Source: a virus. From it: 26,338 nt of DNA. Made by a program: the position numbers and the translations under genes. Below, piece by piece: positions 13,500 to 21,500 of this stretch; within the stretch, counting starts at the first letter, position 1; every line of letters starts with the position of its first letter. Location: positions 1-26,338 of IMG/VR virus record IMGVR_UViG_3300044911_000600; one strand, 5' to 3'. A model generated the notes under the pieces. The model saw only the letters and a list, made by a program, of their open reading frames with translations, did not search any database and was not told where the DNA came from.

Positions 13500-15374
13500 A
13501 TGCTGCTGTTTAAGGCGTACAGGAAGTCGCCAGCGCTGACGCAGGAGACTACGCCGAGCCAGCGCAGGATCACCCGCATCCTGAGTGAAGCGCAGCAGGC
13601 GGCTGCTCGGGAGTTTGGGGAGCGGCAGCGTGAGGTCGCTGATCTTCTGTCCCGTGGTCAGGTTGATCGTGTCGTGGCGATGCTGCCGACCGAGCCTTGG
13701 TTAGTGGCACAGCAGCAGATGGCGGATGAACTCCTGGGTGAACTGCTGGACGCGGGATCACGCGTAACGCTCCCTTCTATCCAGAAGGAAACCCTGTCAT
13801 TCTCCTTTGACCGTGACCGTCCTGAGTCTGTGTCGTGGGCGCGGCAGCAGGCAGGCAGCCTCATCGCAGAGATCACAAGCGGTCAGAGGAATGTCGTCCG
13901 TGACGTCGTCGCTACCGCTGCGACTGGTGAAGCGGACTGGGGGGATGTTGCTCGTCAGGTGCAGGGATCTATCGGGCTGACGACGCAGCAGGCAGGCTGG
14001 GTGTCTAACTTCTATGAGCGTTCGTTCTCTAACGCTATCCGTGGTGGGGCGAGCAGCAGTCGGGCAGCAGCGATAGCGAGCGACCAGGCGGCTCGGTACC
14101 AGACGAGCGTGCACCGTTACCGTGCTAACACGATCGCTCGTACTGAGACGATGCGTGCCGCTAGCGAGGGCAGGATGCAGGCCTGGGGCCAGGGGCTAAC
14201 GGACGGCTTCATTTCTCCACTGTGGGAGAAGGAATGGATCGCGGAGGCTGACGGTTGCGAGATATGCCTCGGTATGAACCGCAAGAAGGTGAAGGTTAAG
14301 GAATCGTTCTCGGTGGGGGAGCCTCCGGCGCATCCGAATTGCCGCTGCGATGTGCTGCTTGTTCCGCCGAGCGTGAAGCCTCAGACCGGGGGTGGGCTTG
14401 GATTCACCGTCTCCGATGTCCTATTCAATCTTCCTATCGACGATCTGCTAGTGGCTGGCCTTCAGAATCTCCCGCTTCCGAGGGTGCCCGGCTGGGCGAC
14501 TAGGCAGACGACGCCGGAGGTGACGCGACCAGCAGAACCGCCACGCTTCCCTGAGATCAAGGACAGGCCGTCATTCGATGAGGTCATGGAGCAGGCCGAC
14601 GACATCTTTGATCGTGTCGCGGCGCAGGCGCAGAGTGAGATTACTGCGGGAAGAGAACTTGACCTAGGTGACCGTATCCTTCACGAGTTGTACAAGACGA
14701 TGGGATACGACGATTTACCTATGGTCGCGGATGAAGACGTATTTCAGAAACTCGCTGAAGGGCAAACGATTTGGATGCGCGGCCTCCGCGATAAGTTAGC
14801 CAGCGCGAACAGTCCGCGTGTATCGGCGGCGGAACTTCTGGACGCGTTGCGGTCTGGCCGGTACTACGCCGGATACGGTGTGTTCGGTAACGGCACCTAT
14901 ACCACGAACGTAGCGGGTACCGCTGTTCAGTACGGTGGTGGCGAAATAGGCAACGTTGTGCGTATTTTGCTGTCCCCTGCCGCTAGGGTAATTGAGCAGA
15001 AGCAACTATTTGACCTTTACAGCGACTTCATAGATACCCAGCCTTCCGATAACGCCAAGCGGATCGCAAGCGACCTTGGGCGCTTTGCCGCCGCGCTCGG
15101 CTACGACGCGATCAGGGTTGATGGAGCCGGTTTAGGGGCAAATGAAGATTATTTGGTGATCCTGAACCGTGGGGCTACGGTAATTGCGGGGAGCAACGGA
15201 CTGGGGCCAGGAGTGATTTCCTCACGGACGCTCATGCGAACCTGGAATGACGCCATCTCTGAGGACCCGAGCCTGCTGCAAACGTTCGACAGTATGTACA
15301 GTTACGCGATCAGCAGAGGCTTCACTTCGGTCTTGGATGGCGACAAGGTACGGGACATATCGGAATTCCTGTAG
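13500..15374 (+). CDS. MuF-type minor head protein with C-terminal ADP-ribosyltransferase-like domain
   Basis: 624 residues from ATG 13500, five bases after the portal stop (in-frame starts as early as 13410 exist). Residues about 205-288 are the phage Mu F / SPP1 gp7 head-morphogenesis domain: NTIARTETMRAASEGRMQAW, then a DGCEICLGMN block (C253, C256) and PPAHPNCRCDVLLVP (H278, C281, C283). After a Pro-rich linker (about 325-355), residues about 385-560 look like an ADP-ribosyltransferase: IWMRGLRD (R427), YYAGYGVFGNGTYTT (455-469), RILLSPAARVIE, and an ALGYDAI...NEDYLVILNRGA ending. MuF proteins are packaged inside the head, so the domain could be injected with the DNA. No EXE motif is obvious, so activity is uncertain. 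Confidence 0.75.
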   Translation: MLLFKAYRKSPALTQETTPSQRRITRILSEAQQAAAREFGERQREVADLLSRGQVDRVVAMLPTEPWLVAQQQMADELLGELLDAGSRVTLPSIQKETLSFSFDRDRPESVSWARQQAGSLIAEITSGQRNVVRDVVATAATGEADWGDVARQVQGSIGLTTQQAGWVSNFYERSFSNAIRGGASSSRAAAIASDQAARYQTSVHRYRANTIARTETMRAASEGRMQAWGQGLTDGFISPLWEKEWIAEADGCEICLGMNRKKVKVKESFSVGEPPAHPNCRCDVLLVPPSVKPQTGGGLGFTVSDVLFNLPIDDLLVAGLQNLPLPRVPGWATRQTTPEVTRPAEPPRFPEIKDRPSFDEVMEQADDIFDRVAAQAQSEITAGRELDLGDRILHELYKTMGYDDLPMVADEDVFQKLAEGQTIWMRGLRDKLASANSPRVSAAELLDALRSGRYYAGYGVFGNGTYTTNVAGTAVQYGGGEIGNVVRILLSPAARVIEQKQLFDLYSDFIDTQPSDNAKRIASDLGRFAAALGYDAIRVDGAGLGANEDYLVILNRGATVIAGSNGLGPGVISSRTLMRTWNDAISEDPSLLQTFDSMYSYAISRGFTSVLDGDKVRDISEFL

Positions 15375-15387
15375 GGGAGATGACTAG

Positions 15388-15576
15388 GTGTCTGTAGCCA
15401 GCAATCCAGATGACTCACGCAGATTAGCGTTAGCGATGTACCGAGCCGACATGACTGGCGCGGAGCGTATTGATGCTGCTCGCGCGGCGATGCAGGCCGC
15501 GACCTGGAAAGACCTGCCACAATGGTTACGCAACATAGTCGCGGAGACAGAACGGGAACATGATGGATCTTCTTGA
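15388..15576 (+). CDS. Small helical hypothetical protein
   Basis: 62 residues from GTG 15388, with GGGGAGATGACTAG just upstream. The protein is highly charged and helical (DDSRRLALAMYRADM, ERIDAARAAMQAATW, LPQWLRNIVAETEREHD). It overlaps the next gene by 17 bases (or 14 if the second ATG is used). Its position between the MuF and XkdF genes suggests a head-assembly accessory role, but no family is recognised. Confidence 0.5.
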   Translation: MSVASNPDDSRRLALAMYRADMTGAERIDAARAAMQAATWKDLPQWLRNIVAETEREHDGSS

Positions 15577-17653
15577 TCGCGTGAACGCGCTAACGGATGA
15601 CCAGTTGCAGATGGTCGCTGAGCGCGACGATGCCTCCGGTGTCCTCGCCGCCTATCGGCTCGCTGAGTTGCGTGGCCTGCCGTACCCGGACCGGGAGACT
15701 GTGATCTTGGGTGAAGGCTATGTCATTGTGGCGCAGAACGGACAGATCCAGAAACTCCCTATCGAATCTGTCAGCAAGGTCATCCGTGAGGAGTCTGGCG
15801 AGTACTGCGTGTATTCGGAGGACGGTGCGCGCTCGTTTGGCTGCTACCCGACGATGGAGCAGGCAGAGGAGCGGCTGCGCCAGATCCACGTGTTCCGTGC
15901 TGCGCTGCGCGAGGGATCTTTCGTTTCGTGGAACTCTTCTGGCGGTCGCGCTAGGGGCCAGATCGAACACATCATGTACGAGGGAACGCTCGGCGTACCG
16001 GATAGCGACTTCTCTATCAACGCCGAGCCGGACGATCCTGCGGTACTGATCCGTATCTGGCGGCAAGGCTCCGAGGGTTGGGCAGCAACCGAGACACTCG
16101 TCGGTCACAAGATGTCTACCCTCACGAGCATTCAGTCGCTGAAGAAGGAGACGAAGCGCGAAGACGATGAGGACTTCCCTCCTGAGGCGTTCGCTTATGT
16201 GCCTGATCCTGAATCTCCTTCGACTTGGAAGTTGCGGCTATGGGACTCGATGGAAGAGAAGGTAACCGCTGCTCAGGTGGGTCGTGCGCTCGCTGCGCTG
16301 GGACCGGGTGGCTTTCGTGGGAACAGGGTTCAGATCCCAGCGGAGGATCTTCCTGCTGTGCGCCGCAAGATCCTTGCTGCATGGCGGACCGTCCATGAAG
16401 CAGACGAAGCGATCCCAGACGTACTGAAGAAGGAGACGTTCGTCCCGCCGCAGGGTGTTCAGGAAGCAGCACAGCGCGCGTTGGAATGGATCGCTGAAGG
16501 ACACGCGGGTAGCGGCTTCACGGATGTCGGTCGTGCAAGGGCAGCGCAGTTGGCTCGCGGTGACGCGGTGAGTGAGACGACTATCGGGCGTATGCGTTCG
16601 TTCCTCGCTCGGCATGGCGTGAACCGGAACAAGCCCGGATGGAACGCTGGCGATGAGGGCTTCCCTTCGGGTGGGCGTGTCGCGTGGGATGCGTGGGGTG
16701 GTGACGCTGCTGTCTCGTGGACTGAGCGCATCATGGGGCAGATCAGGGATGACGAGAAGCAGTACGAACCTGATGATGTTTTGACGTTGCGCCAGGAACT
16801 CATGTACGAGAAGTATGAGTGGATCGCGGAGATGCTTGGGCCGTGGGACGGCGGTATCAGCGGTTCGGGTGCCCACTACATCCCCGCTGCGGATAACGTG
16901 TTTGCTGAGTCCGGTATCAAGTGCGCCAACTGCGTCTTCTTCGAGGGTGGCGGCGGCTGCGAGATCCTGACGCAAATGGTTGAGCCGGAGGGTGCCTGCA
17001 AACTCTGGATCATCCCCGAGGGACAGGTGAAGGAGACTGTGAAGTCTCTGTCCCGCGATGACAGGTTCCTCCGCAAGCAGGCCGCTAACAGATTCACGCT
17101 TGGGCCTCTGTATGTGCCGGACTTCATGGACGCGCATGGCGAGTGGACTGATAGCGACGAGTTGCAGCAGGCCGTGTGGAAGTGGGTTCAGGGTGGCGAC
17201 CGCACCATCTACCTTCAGCACGATAGGAAGGTTCGGGCTGGCGAGTGGGTTGAGGTCATGACGATGCCGCAGCCTTGGACCGTCGATATGCTGAACGGGC
17301 AGGGCGAGTCGATCGGGAAGATCACCTACCCGAAGGGCACCGTCTTCCTCGGCGTTATTTGGGATGAGGGTCCCTGGCGGCAAATCCTGAACGGCGAGTT
17401 GCGCGGGTACAGCATCGGCGGATTCTCTGACCGTGTGCTTGCTGATCTCCCGGAAGAGGCTGCTCGGGACGGGATCGAACTAGAGCAGGAACCATCTTTG
17501 GCTAAGTCGATCGCTGACGCGGTTGCCGAGGCGATGAGACAATCTCAGCCAGTCGTGAATGTCGTGATGCCGGAGCCTGGTAAGGCGAAGGTCCGCAGGA
17601 TTGAACGGGACGAGCATGGCAACATCGCTCGCATTATCGAAGAGGATGAGTAA
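15560..17653 (+). CDS. XkdF-type prohead protease within a large multidomain protein
   Basis: 697 residues, starting ATG ATG. Domains in order: an N-terminal region with a CYPTMEQAEERLRQIHVF motif (95-112); a DUF2945/TUDOR-like block from SFVSWNSSGGRARGQIEHIM (120-139) to about 187; DFPPEAFAYVPDPESPSTWK (205-224) with a DUF6582-type follow-up to about 275; an ARAAQLARGDAVSETTIGRM (326-345) block with GGRVAWDAWGGDA; a four-cysteine patch (C455, C458, C467, C480); and the C-terminal XkdF domain (about 500-625) with RFTLGPLYVPDFMDAHGEW, IYLQHDRKV (H554) and GELRGYSIGGF (S618). XkdF belongs to the assemblin-like serine proteases that mature the capsid; H554 and S618 are the likely catalytic pair. 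Many XkdF proteins are far shorter, so the extra domains are unusual. Confidence 0.75.
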   Translation: MMDLLDRVNALTDDQLQMVAERDDASGVLAAYRLAELRGLPYPDRETVILGEGYVIVAQNGQIQKLPIESVSKVIREESGEYCVYSEDGARSFGCYPTMEQAEERLRQIHVFRAALREGSFVSWNSSGGRARGQIEHIMYEGTLGVPDSDFSINAEPDDPAVLIRIWRQGSEGWAATETLVGHKMSTLTSIQSLKKETKREDDEDFPPEAFAYVPDPESPSTWKLRLWDSMEEKVTAAQVGRALAALGPGGFRGNRVQIPAEDLPAVRRKILAAWRTVHEADEAIPDVLKKETFVPPQGVQEAAQRALEWIAEGHAGSGFTDVGRARAAQLARGDAVSETTIGRMRSFLARHGVNRNKPGWNAGDEGFPSGGRVAWDAWGGDAAVSWTERIMGQIRDDEKQYEPDDVLTLRQELMYEKYEWIAEMLGPWDGGISGSGAHYIPAADNVFAESGIKCANCVFFEGGGGCEILTQMVEPEGACKLWIIPEGQVKETVKSLSRDDRFLRKQAANRFTLGPLYVPDFMDAHGEWTDSDELQQAVWKWVQGGDRTIYLQHDRKVRAGEWVEVMTMPQPWTVDMLNGQGESIGKITYPKGTVFLGVIWDEGPWRQILNGELRGYSIGGFSDRVLADLPEEAARDGIELEQEPSLAKSIADAVAEAMRQSQPVVNVVMPEPGKAKVRRIERDEHGNIARIIEEDE

Positions 17654-18009
17654 TGGCTGGTCTTGTTGATGCTGGCAAGCATTTGATGCTGAACGGTTTC
17701 GCTGGCTCTGTCACGTTTGTTTCTCTGCACACGGCTGACCCTTCTACGGGTGGCACGAGCGAGGTGTCTGCTTCTCCCTACACGCGGGAGAGTGTGTCTT
17801 GGGCTTCTGCCGCGAGTGGCTCGGTGCAGAACTCGGCGCAGATCGTGTTCGACGTGCCCGGCTCTACTACGATCACGCATCTCGGATACTGGTCGGCATC
17901 GGCTAGCGGCACGTTTTATGGTTCGCGTGCGCTGGACGCTAATCAGACTTTCGCGACTGTGGGTACTTACACCATCCCGACTGGGAACATCACTGAATCC
18001 ATAACGTAA
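17653..18009 (+). CDS. Small beta-rich structural protein
   Basis: 118 residues; its ATG shares a base with the previous stop (TAATG). The motifs VTFVSLHTADPSTGGTSEV, YTRESVSWASAASGS, IVFDVPGSTTITHLGYWSA and SGTFYGSRAL are the signature of a small beta-barrel protein widespread in actinophages and cyanophages and usually called a minor tail or head-decoration protein. There is no enzymatic motif. Its location between the protease and scaffold genes favours a head- or connector-surface role over a tail role, which would be atypical here. Confidence 0.65.
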   Translation: MAGLVDAGKHLMLNGFAGSVTFVSLHTADPSTGGTSEVSASPYTRESVSWASAASGSVQNSAQIVFDVPGSTTITHLGYWSASASGTFYGSRALDANQTFATVGTYTIPTGNITESIT

Positions 18010-18902
18010 TGTCTTTCCCGTACGACGATCCGAGGGTCCCGTATTCTGTCGGGAAGATCCGTTACGACGGTTCTGCTGGTGGGCTTATCCCGGGACTCAA
18101 TGCCCTTTCTGGCGGCACGCAGGGTGGCACGAGTAGCACGGTCGGGTCGGTATCTGGCGCGGCTGGCTATTCGGGGTCAGCATCAGGATCTTCCGATAAT
18201 CAGGGTGCTACTACTGGCGCGAGTGGCTTCTTCGGTTCAGTATCAGCGATTGAAGCGACGCCTGGTAGCGCTACTGGTATCTCTGGATTTGTTGGCGCTG
18301 CATCGGGGATGCTTGGCAGCGCCGCATCTGCCTCTGGCTCACCGCAGTTCACCGGTCGCGTGGCGGCTGAGGCAACCGTATCGGGGGCTGTCTCGGGAGC
18401 GGAAGGCGATCTAGGCGTAATCGCGGGATCAGTAGAGTCCCAGGGCAACGCTTCCGGCTCGCCCGATATCGTGGGCGCTTCTTCTGCCACTACCAGCACA
18501 TCAGCGTTTATCTCTGGCGCAAGCCTGCTGACTGCTTCCGGTGCCGTATCAGGTCAGGTCACCTCTAGTGCAAGTGGCACGACTGGTTCACCAGGATTGA
18601 ATGGCTCCGCATATGGCGAGAGTTCCGCAATCGGCGCGGTGGCCCCACTAATTGCCACTGTCACACCAGATGCCCCGGCGAGCGGAGGATACGCCTGGTC
18701 ATTCTCCGGTGACAGCACGCAGATCACAGACGTGTTCGCTGTTGTAGACGGGATTAGCAGATCTATCGGATCTACGGCTGGCGTTATCGGGTATGTCGGT
18801 GCTGTTCACGCACTCGCGCCTAGCATGGGGAGTGCTGACGGGAGCGTTCGTATCCGAGAGCAGGACGATATGGAGGTTCTGGAACTCCTAGGCATCCTCT
18901 AA
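18009..18902 (+). CDS. Ser/Gly/Ala repeat structural protein
   Basis: 297 residues, one-base overlap with the previous stop. The N-terminus MSFPYDDPRVPYSVGKIRYD precedes a low-complexity region that is really eight tandem degenerate 20-residue repeats (residues 47-206). The C-terminal part (about 220-297) contains ATVTPDAPASGGYAWSFSGD and ends in an acidic EQDDMEVLELLGIL. The repeats suggest a stacked beta structure, perhaps a spike or fibre from the capsid or neck. The Ser/Thr-rich surface would be a good O-glycosylation target, but that is inference. No close named family was recognised. Confidence 0.55.
   Translation: MSFPYDDPRVPYSVGKIRYDGSAGGLIPGLNALSGGTQGGTSSTVGSVSGAAGYSGSASGSSDNQGATTGASGFFGSVSAIEATPGSATGISGFVGAASGMLGSAASASGSPQFTGRVAAEATVSGAVSGAEGDLGVIAGSVESQGNASGSPDIVGASSATTSTSAFISGASLLTASGAVSGQVTSSASGTTGSPGLNGSAYGESSAIGAVAPLIATVTPDAPASGGYAWSFSGDSTQITDVFAVVDGISRSIGSTAGVIGYVGAVHALAPSMGSADGSVRIREQDDMEVLELLGIL
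18147..18626 (+). repeat. Eight tandem 60-bp (20-residue) degenerate repeats inside a structural gene
   Basis: Reading the protein in blocks of 20 gives a constant frame xx[ST]Gxxx-hydrophobic-xG with no insertions from residue 47 to 206. Unit starts are SVSG, ATTG, SATG, SASG, AVSG, NASG, FISG and SASG; position 4 is Gly in all eight, and position 10 is Gly in seven (Ala in the seventh). The DNA copies have diverged, so this is an ancient protein-level repeat rather than a recent duplication. Confidence 0.75.
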
Positions 18903-18911
18903 CATTGGGGC

Positions 18912-19115
18912 ATGGCTAACTTCGTACGTCCTGGAACCTACGTCAAGGTTGAGACTGATGCAGGCAGGATCAGGCACGTCAGGGTCACGGCTGTAACGGA
19001 TCAGGACAATGTGACTGTGCGGATCGGGACACCGAAGACGAGCGCTTCAGCCACATTCGATGCGGATCGCGTTGCTTCTACGACCACTCGGGGCACCATC
19101 TTCATCGAAGATTAG
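18912..19115 (+). CDS. Small beta-barrel hypothetical protein
   Basis: 67 residues from ATG 18912. The sequence alternates strands and turns (TYVKVETDAGRIRHVRVTAV, DNVTVRIG, GTIFIED) and resembles an SH3-like or OB-like mini-barrel. No named family was confirmed. It lies between the repeat protein and the scaffold-like gene; a small head-accessory role is possible. The 48-base gap after it holds TATCAT at 19134-19139, a weak promoter candidate for the capsid genes. Confidence 0.5.
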   Translation: MANFVRPGTYVKVETDAGRIRHVRVTAVTDQDNVTVRIGTPKTSASATFDADRVASTTTRGTIFIED

Positions 19116-19163
19116 GCGCTTCCCAAACTCATGTATCATTATCCGTGAAGTAGGAGGTGCGGC

Positions 19164-19994
19164 TTGGCGCGCAAAGCCCCAAAGATGACTGAACTCGTCA
19201 TTGAGGAAACGTCTGGCGTCGATCATCCGGCGCATTTGCACGAAGGCTGGCTCGTCATCAAGGCGTCTAATACTGAATCTGTGGCAGATGTGCTCGCCGC
19301 TCTGCCCGAACCGTTAGGAGAGAGCATGTCGGAACAGGCCACAGAGGTCACGGCTGCTGACGATGACGTAACTCTTGCCGTCGATGAGGAGAAGATGGAC
19401 GGCATGGACTACGAGTCGAAGCAGATGGAAGAGGAACTGGCGATGGCGCAGGCGCGTATCGCTGAGTTGGAGGCTCGCATCTCGGAACTTGAGGGTTCCG
19501 CTGATGAGATGCCGATGGAGGAGGCAGCCGACGATGTCGTTGCTCTCGCGAAGTCCGCACCTGAGCCGATCCGCAAGGCTATGGAGCAGTTGGCTAAGGC
19601 GAAGGCCGAGGCTGAGAATGCTCTCGCGAAGGAGCGGGAGGATCGCGCTGACGCCGACGCCATCGTCAAGGCACGCGACACCTTCAAGCACCTCACGCTC
19701 GACCCGGAGAAGGTTGGGCCTGCGCTCCGCCGTCTCGCGGCTATCGACGCCGATCTTGCGAAGAGCGTTGAGGATGCTCTCGCCTCGGCGGACGCGCAGA
19801 ACGAGTCGGCTGACATCTTCACGGAGGTCGGCAAGGGCTTTGTTCCTGCGGGTGACGCGATCAACAAGATGACTTCCTTGGCTAAGGCAGCGGTAGCCGA
19901 GGGTAAGGCCGCGACCGTGGAGCAGGCAATGGCTCAGGTAGCAATCGACAACCCTGCCCTATACAACGATTACCTGAGTGAGAGAGGAGCCTGA
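19164..19994 (+). CDS. Scaffold-like coiled-coil head protein
   Basis: 276 residues from a TTG start at 19164, chosen because TAGGAGGT at 19151-19158 is the best ribosome-binding site in the window and because the protein begins with a conserved-looking TELVIEETSGVDHPAHLHEG segment. A long acidic helix follows (MEEELAMAQARIAELEARIS, EPIRKAMEQLAKAKAEAENA), then a more globular C-terminus. Acidic, Ala/Glu-rich, coiled-coil proteins just before the decoration and major capsid genes are usually internal scaffolds. The strong Shine-Dalgarno with a weak start suggests tuned high expression. It could instead be a capsid-associated protein; scaffold is the leading hypothesis. Confidence 0.6.
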   Translation: MARKAPKMTELVIEETSGVDHPAHLHEGWLVIKASNTESVADVLAALPEPLGESMSEQATEVTAADDDVTLAVDEEKMDGMDYESKQMEEELAMAQARIAELEARISELEGSADEMPMEEAADDVVALAKSAPEPIRKAMEQLAKAKAEAENALAKEREDRADADAIVKARDTFKHLTLDPEKVGPALRRLAAIDADLAKSVEDALASADAQNESADIFTEVGKGFVPAGDAINKMTSLAKAAVAEGKAATVEQAMAQVAIDNPALYNDYLSERGA

Positions 19995-19996
19995 GA

Positions 19997-20395
19997 ATGG
20001 CTTTCGAGTTCTCTAACGCCGCAGTAAAGACCACGTTCGTCGCTGGTGAGGATCTGTCGGCTAAGCAGTACCACTTCGTCAAGATCGACAATGGCGATGG
20101 CGAGGTCGTTGCCGTCAGCGGCGCTACCGACCGTCCCATCGGTGTCCTCCAGAACGCGCCTACCGCTGGTCAGGCCGCGGAGGTCACCATCGTCGGAGGC
20201 ACCAAGATCGCTTGTGGCGGCTCCGCTTCCTTCGGGCAGCCGCTCTTCGCGTCTGCTTCCGCTACTGCCGTTACGCTTACGTTCGGCACGACCGCTTCAG
20301 CCGCGTTCAGCGTCGGCACGTTCATTGAGAACGCTGCTGCTGGCACTGACGTCGCTGCCGTCATCGACTGCGCCAACGCTGCGCGTGGACTCTAA
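19997..20395 (+). CDS. Capsid decoration protein (DUF2190-like)
   Basis: 132 residues, two bases after the scaffold-like gene. AKQYHFVKIDNGDGEVVAV, then TDRPIGVLQNAPTAGQAAEV and IVGGTKIACGG form the beta-rich pattern of head decoration/cement proteins of the DUF2190 type, which sit on the mature capsid surface and stabilise it. The position directly upstream of the major capsid gene (13-base gap with AAGGAGA) is the usual one. The Ala/Thr-rich C-terminus is normal for the family. Confidence 0.7.
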   Translation: MAFEFSNAAVKTTFVAGEDLSAKQYHFVKIDNGDGEVVAVSGATDRPIGVLQNAPTAGQAAEVTIVGGTKIACGGSASFGQPLFASASATAVTLTFGTTASAAFSVGTFIENAAAGTDVAAVIDCANAARGL

Positions 20396-20408
20396 GGAGA
20401 GTTGAACA

Positions 20409-21386
20409 ATGCCACAGCCCACTAGCAGTCAGGTCCATGTTGACGCAATCCTGACTAACATCTCCGTTGCTTACCTTCAGCGTGCGGAGTCTTTCATCGC
20501 TGACAAGGTGTTCCCGGTTGTCCCCGTGGACAAGCAGTCCGACAAGTACTTCGTCTACTCCAAGAATGACTGGCTTCGTGATGAGGCTCGCGTTCGTACG
20601 GATGGCACGGAGTCTGTCGGTTCCGGTTACAACATCACGACGGATAACTACTACGCAGACGTCTTCGCGATCCACAAGGACATCGGCGACCAGACCCGCG
20701 CCAATGCGGATGCCCCGATCAACGTGGACCGTGAGGCTGCGGAGTTCGTCACGCACCGACTCCTGACCCGTCGCGAGATCCAGTTCGTGACCGACTTCAT
20801 GACGACTGGCAAGTGGTCAGTGGACGTTACTGGCGTTGCTGCTTCACCGACTACGAACCAGACGATCCAGTGGAGCGACTACACCAACTCGGATCCGATC
20901 GAGGACATCGAGGCTGGCAAGGCTTCTATCCTGAGCACGACGGGCCTGGAGGCCAACACTCTCGTTCTCGGATACGACGTCTTCCGTCGTCTGAAGAACC
21001 ACCCGGATCTCGTGGACCGCATTAAGTACACGAGTTCGCAGACGATCACGGAGGACATGCTTGCTCGCATGTTCGACATCGAGCGCGTCCTGGTGTCGAA
21101 GTCCGTGAAGGCCACGAACGCGGAGGGCGCGACTGGCGCTTACTCGTTCACCACGGGCAAGACGGCGCTCCTCGCGCACGTTGCCCCGAATCCCGGCATC
21201 CTGACCCCGTCTGCTGGCTACACGTTCTCGTGGACCGGCGTCTCGCAGGGTCTCGGCCTGACGATCGGTACGTCCTCGTTCCGCCTGGAGTCGCTGCGCG
21301 CGACCCGCGTGGAGGCTGAGTTGGCGTTCGACAACAAGGTCGTCGCGTCGGATCTCGGCTACTTCTGGAACACCATCGTCGCCTGA
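20409..21386 (+). CDS. Major capsid protein
   Basis: 325 residues from ATG 20409, preceded by AAGGAGA. The motifs RAESFIADKVFPVVPVDKQS, DKYFVYSKNDWLRDEARVR, SVGSGYNITTDNYYADVFAI and DIGDQTRANADAPINVDREA match a well-known group of phage major head proteins, expected to adopt the HK97 fold. Length is typical for this group. The context is decisive: portal, MuF, protease, scaffold-like and decoration genes come before it, and connectors follow. Composition is the most GC-rich of the window, consistent with strong codon selection for high expression. A good terminator hairpin follows within 60 bases. Confidence 0.85.
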   Translation: MPQPTSSQVHVDAILTNISVAYLQRAESFIADKVFPVVPVDKQSDKYFVYSKNDWLRDEARVRTDGTESVGSGYNITTDNYYADVFAIHKDIGDQTRANADAPINVDREAAEFVTHRLLTRREIQFVTDFMTTGKWSVDVTGVAASPTTNQTIQWSDYTNSDPIEDIEAGKASILSTTGLEANTLVLGYDVFRRLKNHPDLVDRIKYTSSQTITEDMLARMFDIERVLVSKSVKATNAEGATGAYSFTTGKTALLAHVAPNPGILTPSAGYTFSWTGVSQGLGLTIGTSSFRLESLRATRVEAELAFDNKVVASDLGYFWNTIVA

Positions 21387-21414
21387 TCCGGTATCCATAA
21401 CTGAATAGCGCGGG

Positions 21415-21447
21415 AGCGGGATCACCTACACAATGGGTGGTCCCGCT
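21415..21447 (+). terminator. Intrinsic terminator after the major capsid gene
   Basis: AGCGGGATCACC (21415-21426) pairs with GGTGGTCCCGCT (21436-21447) over 12 positions with a single G-T wobble, leaving a nine-base loop; TTTC overlaps and follows the stem. It begins 28 bases after the capsid stop codon. This would separate highly expressed capsid mRNA from the connector genes, or act as an attenuator between them. Confidence 0.7.
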
Positions 21448-21500
21448 TTCGGCTATCTGCTGCCGGATTGCGATTACACTAGGGAACAGGAGGTTGCCTC

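Noticed and set aside
16238-17383. Long (381-codon) open frame on the - strand opposite the XkdF-type gene
   Set aside because: The + strand frame has clear domain motifs (XkdF, DUF2945-like). The antisense frame gives low-complexity Arg/Pro/Leu-rich sequence with no motif, a common artefact of GC-skewed codons.
21433-21495. Short 20-codon frame from an ATG in the terminator loop
   Set aside because: It starts inside the terminator stem-loop, has no ribosome-binding site and ends before the connector gene.
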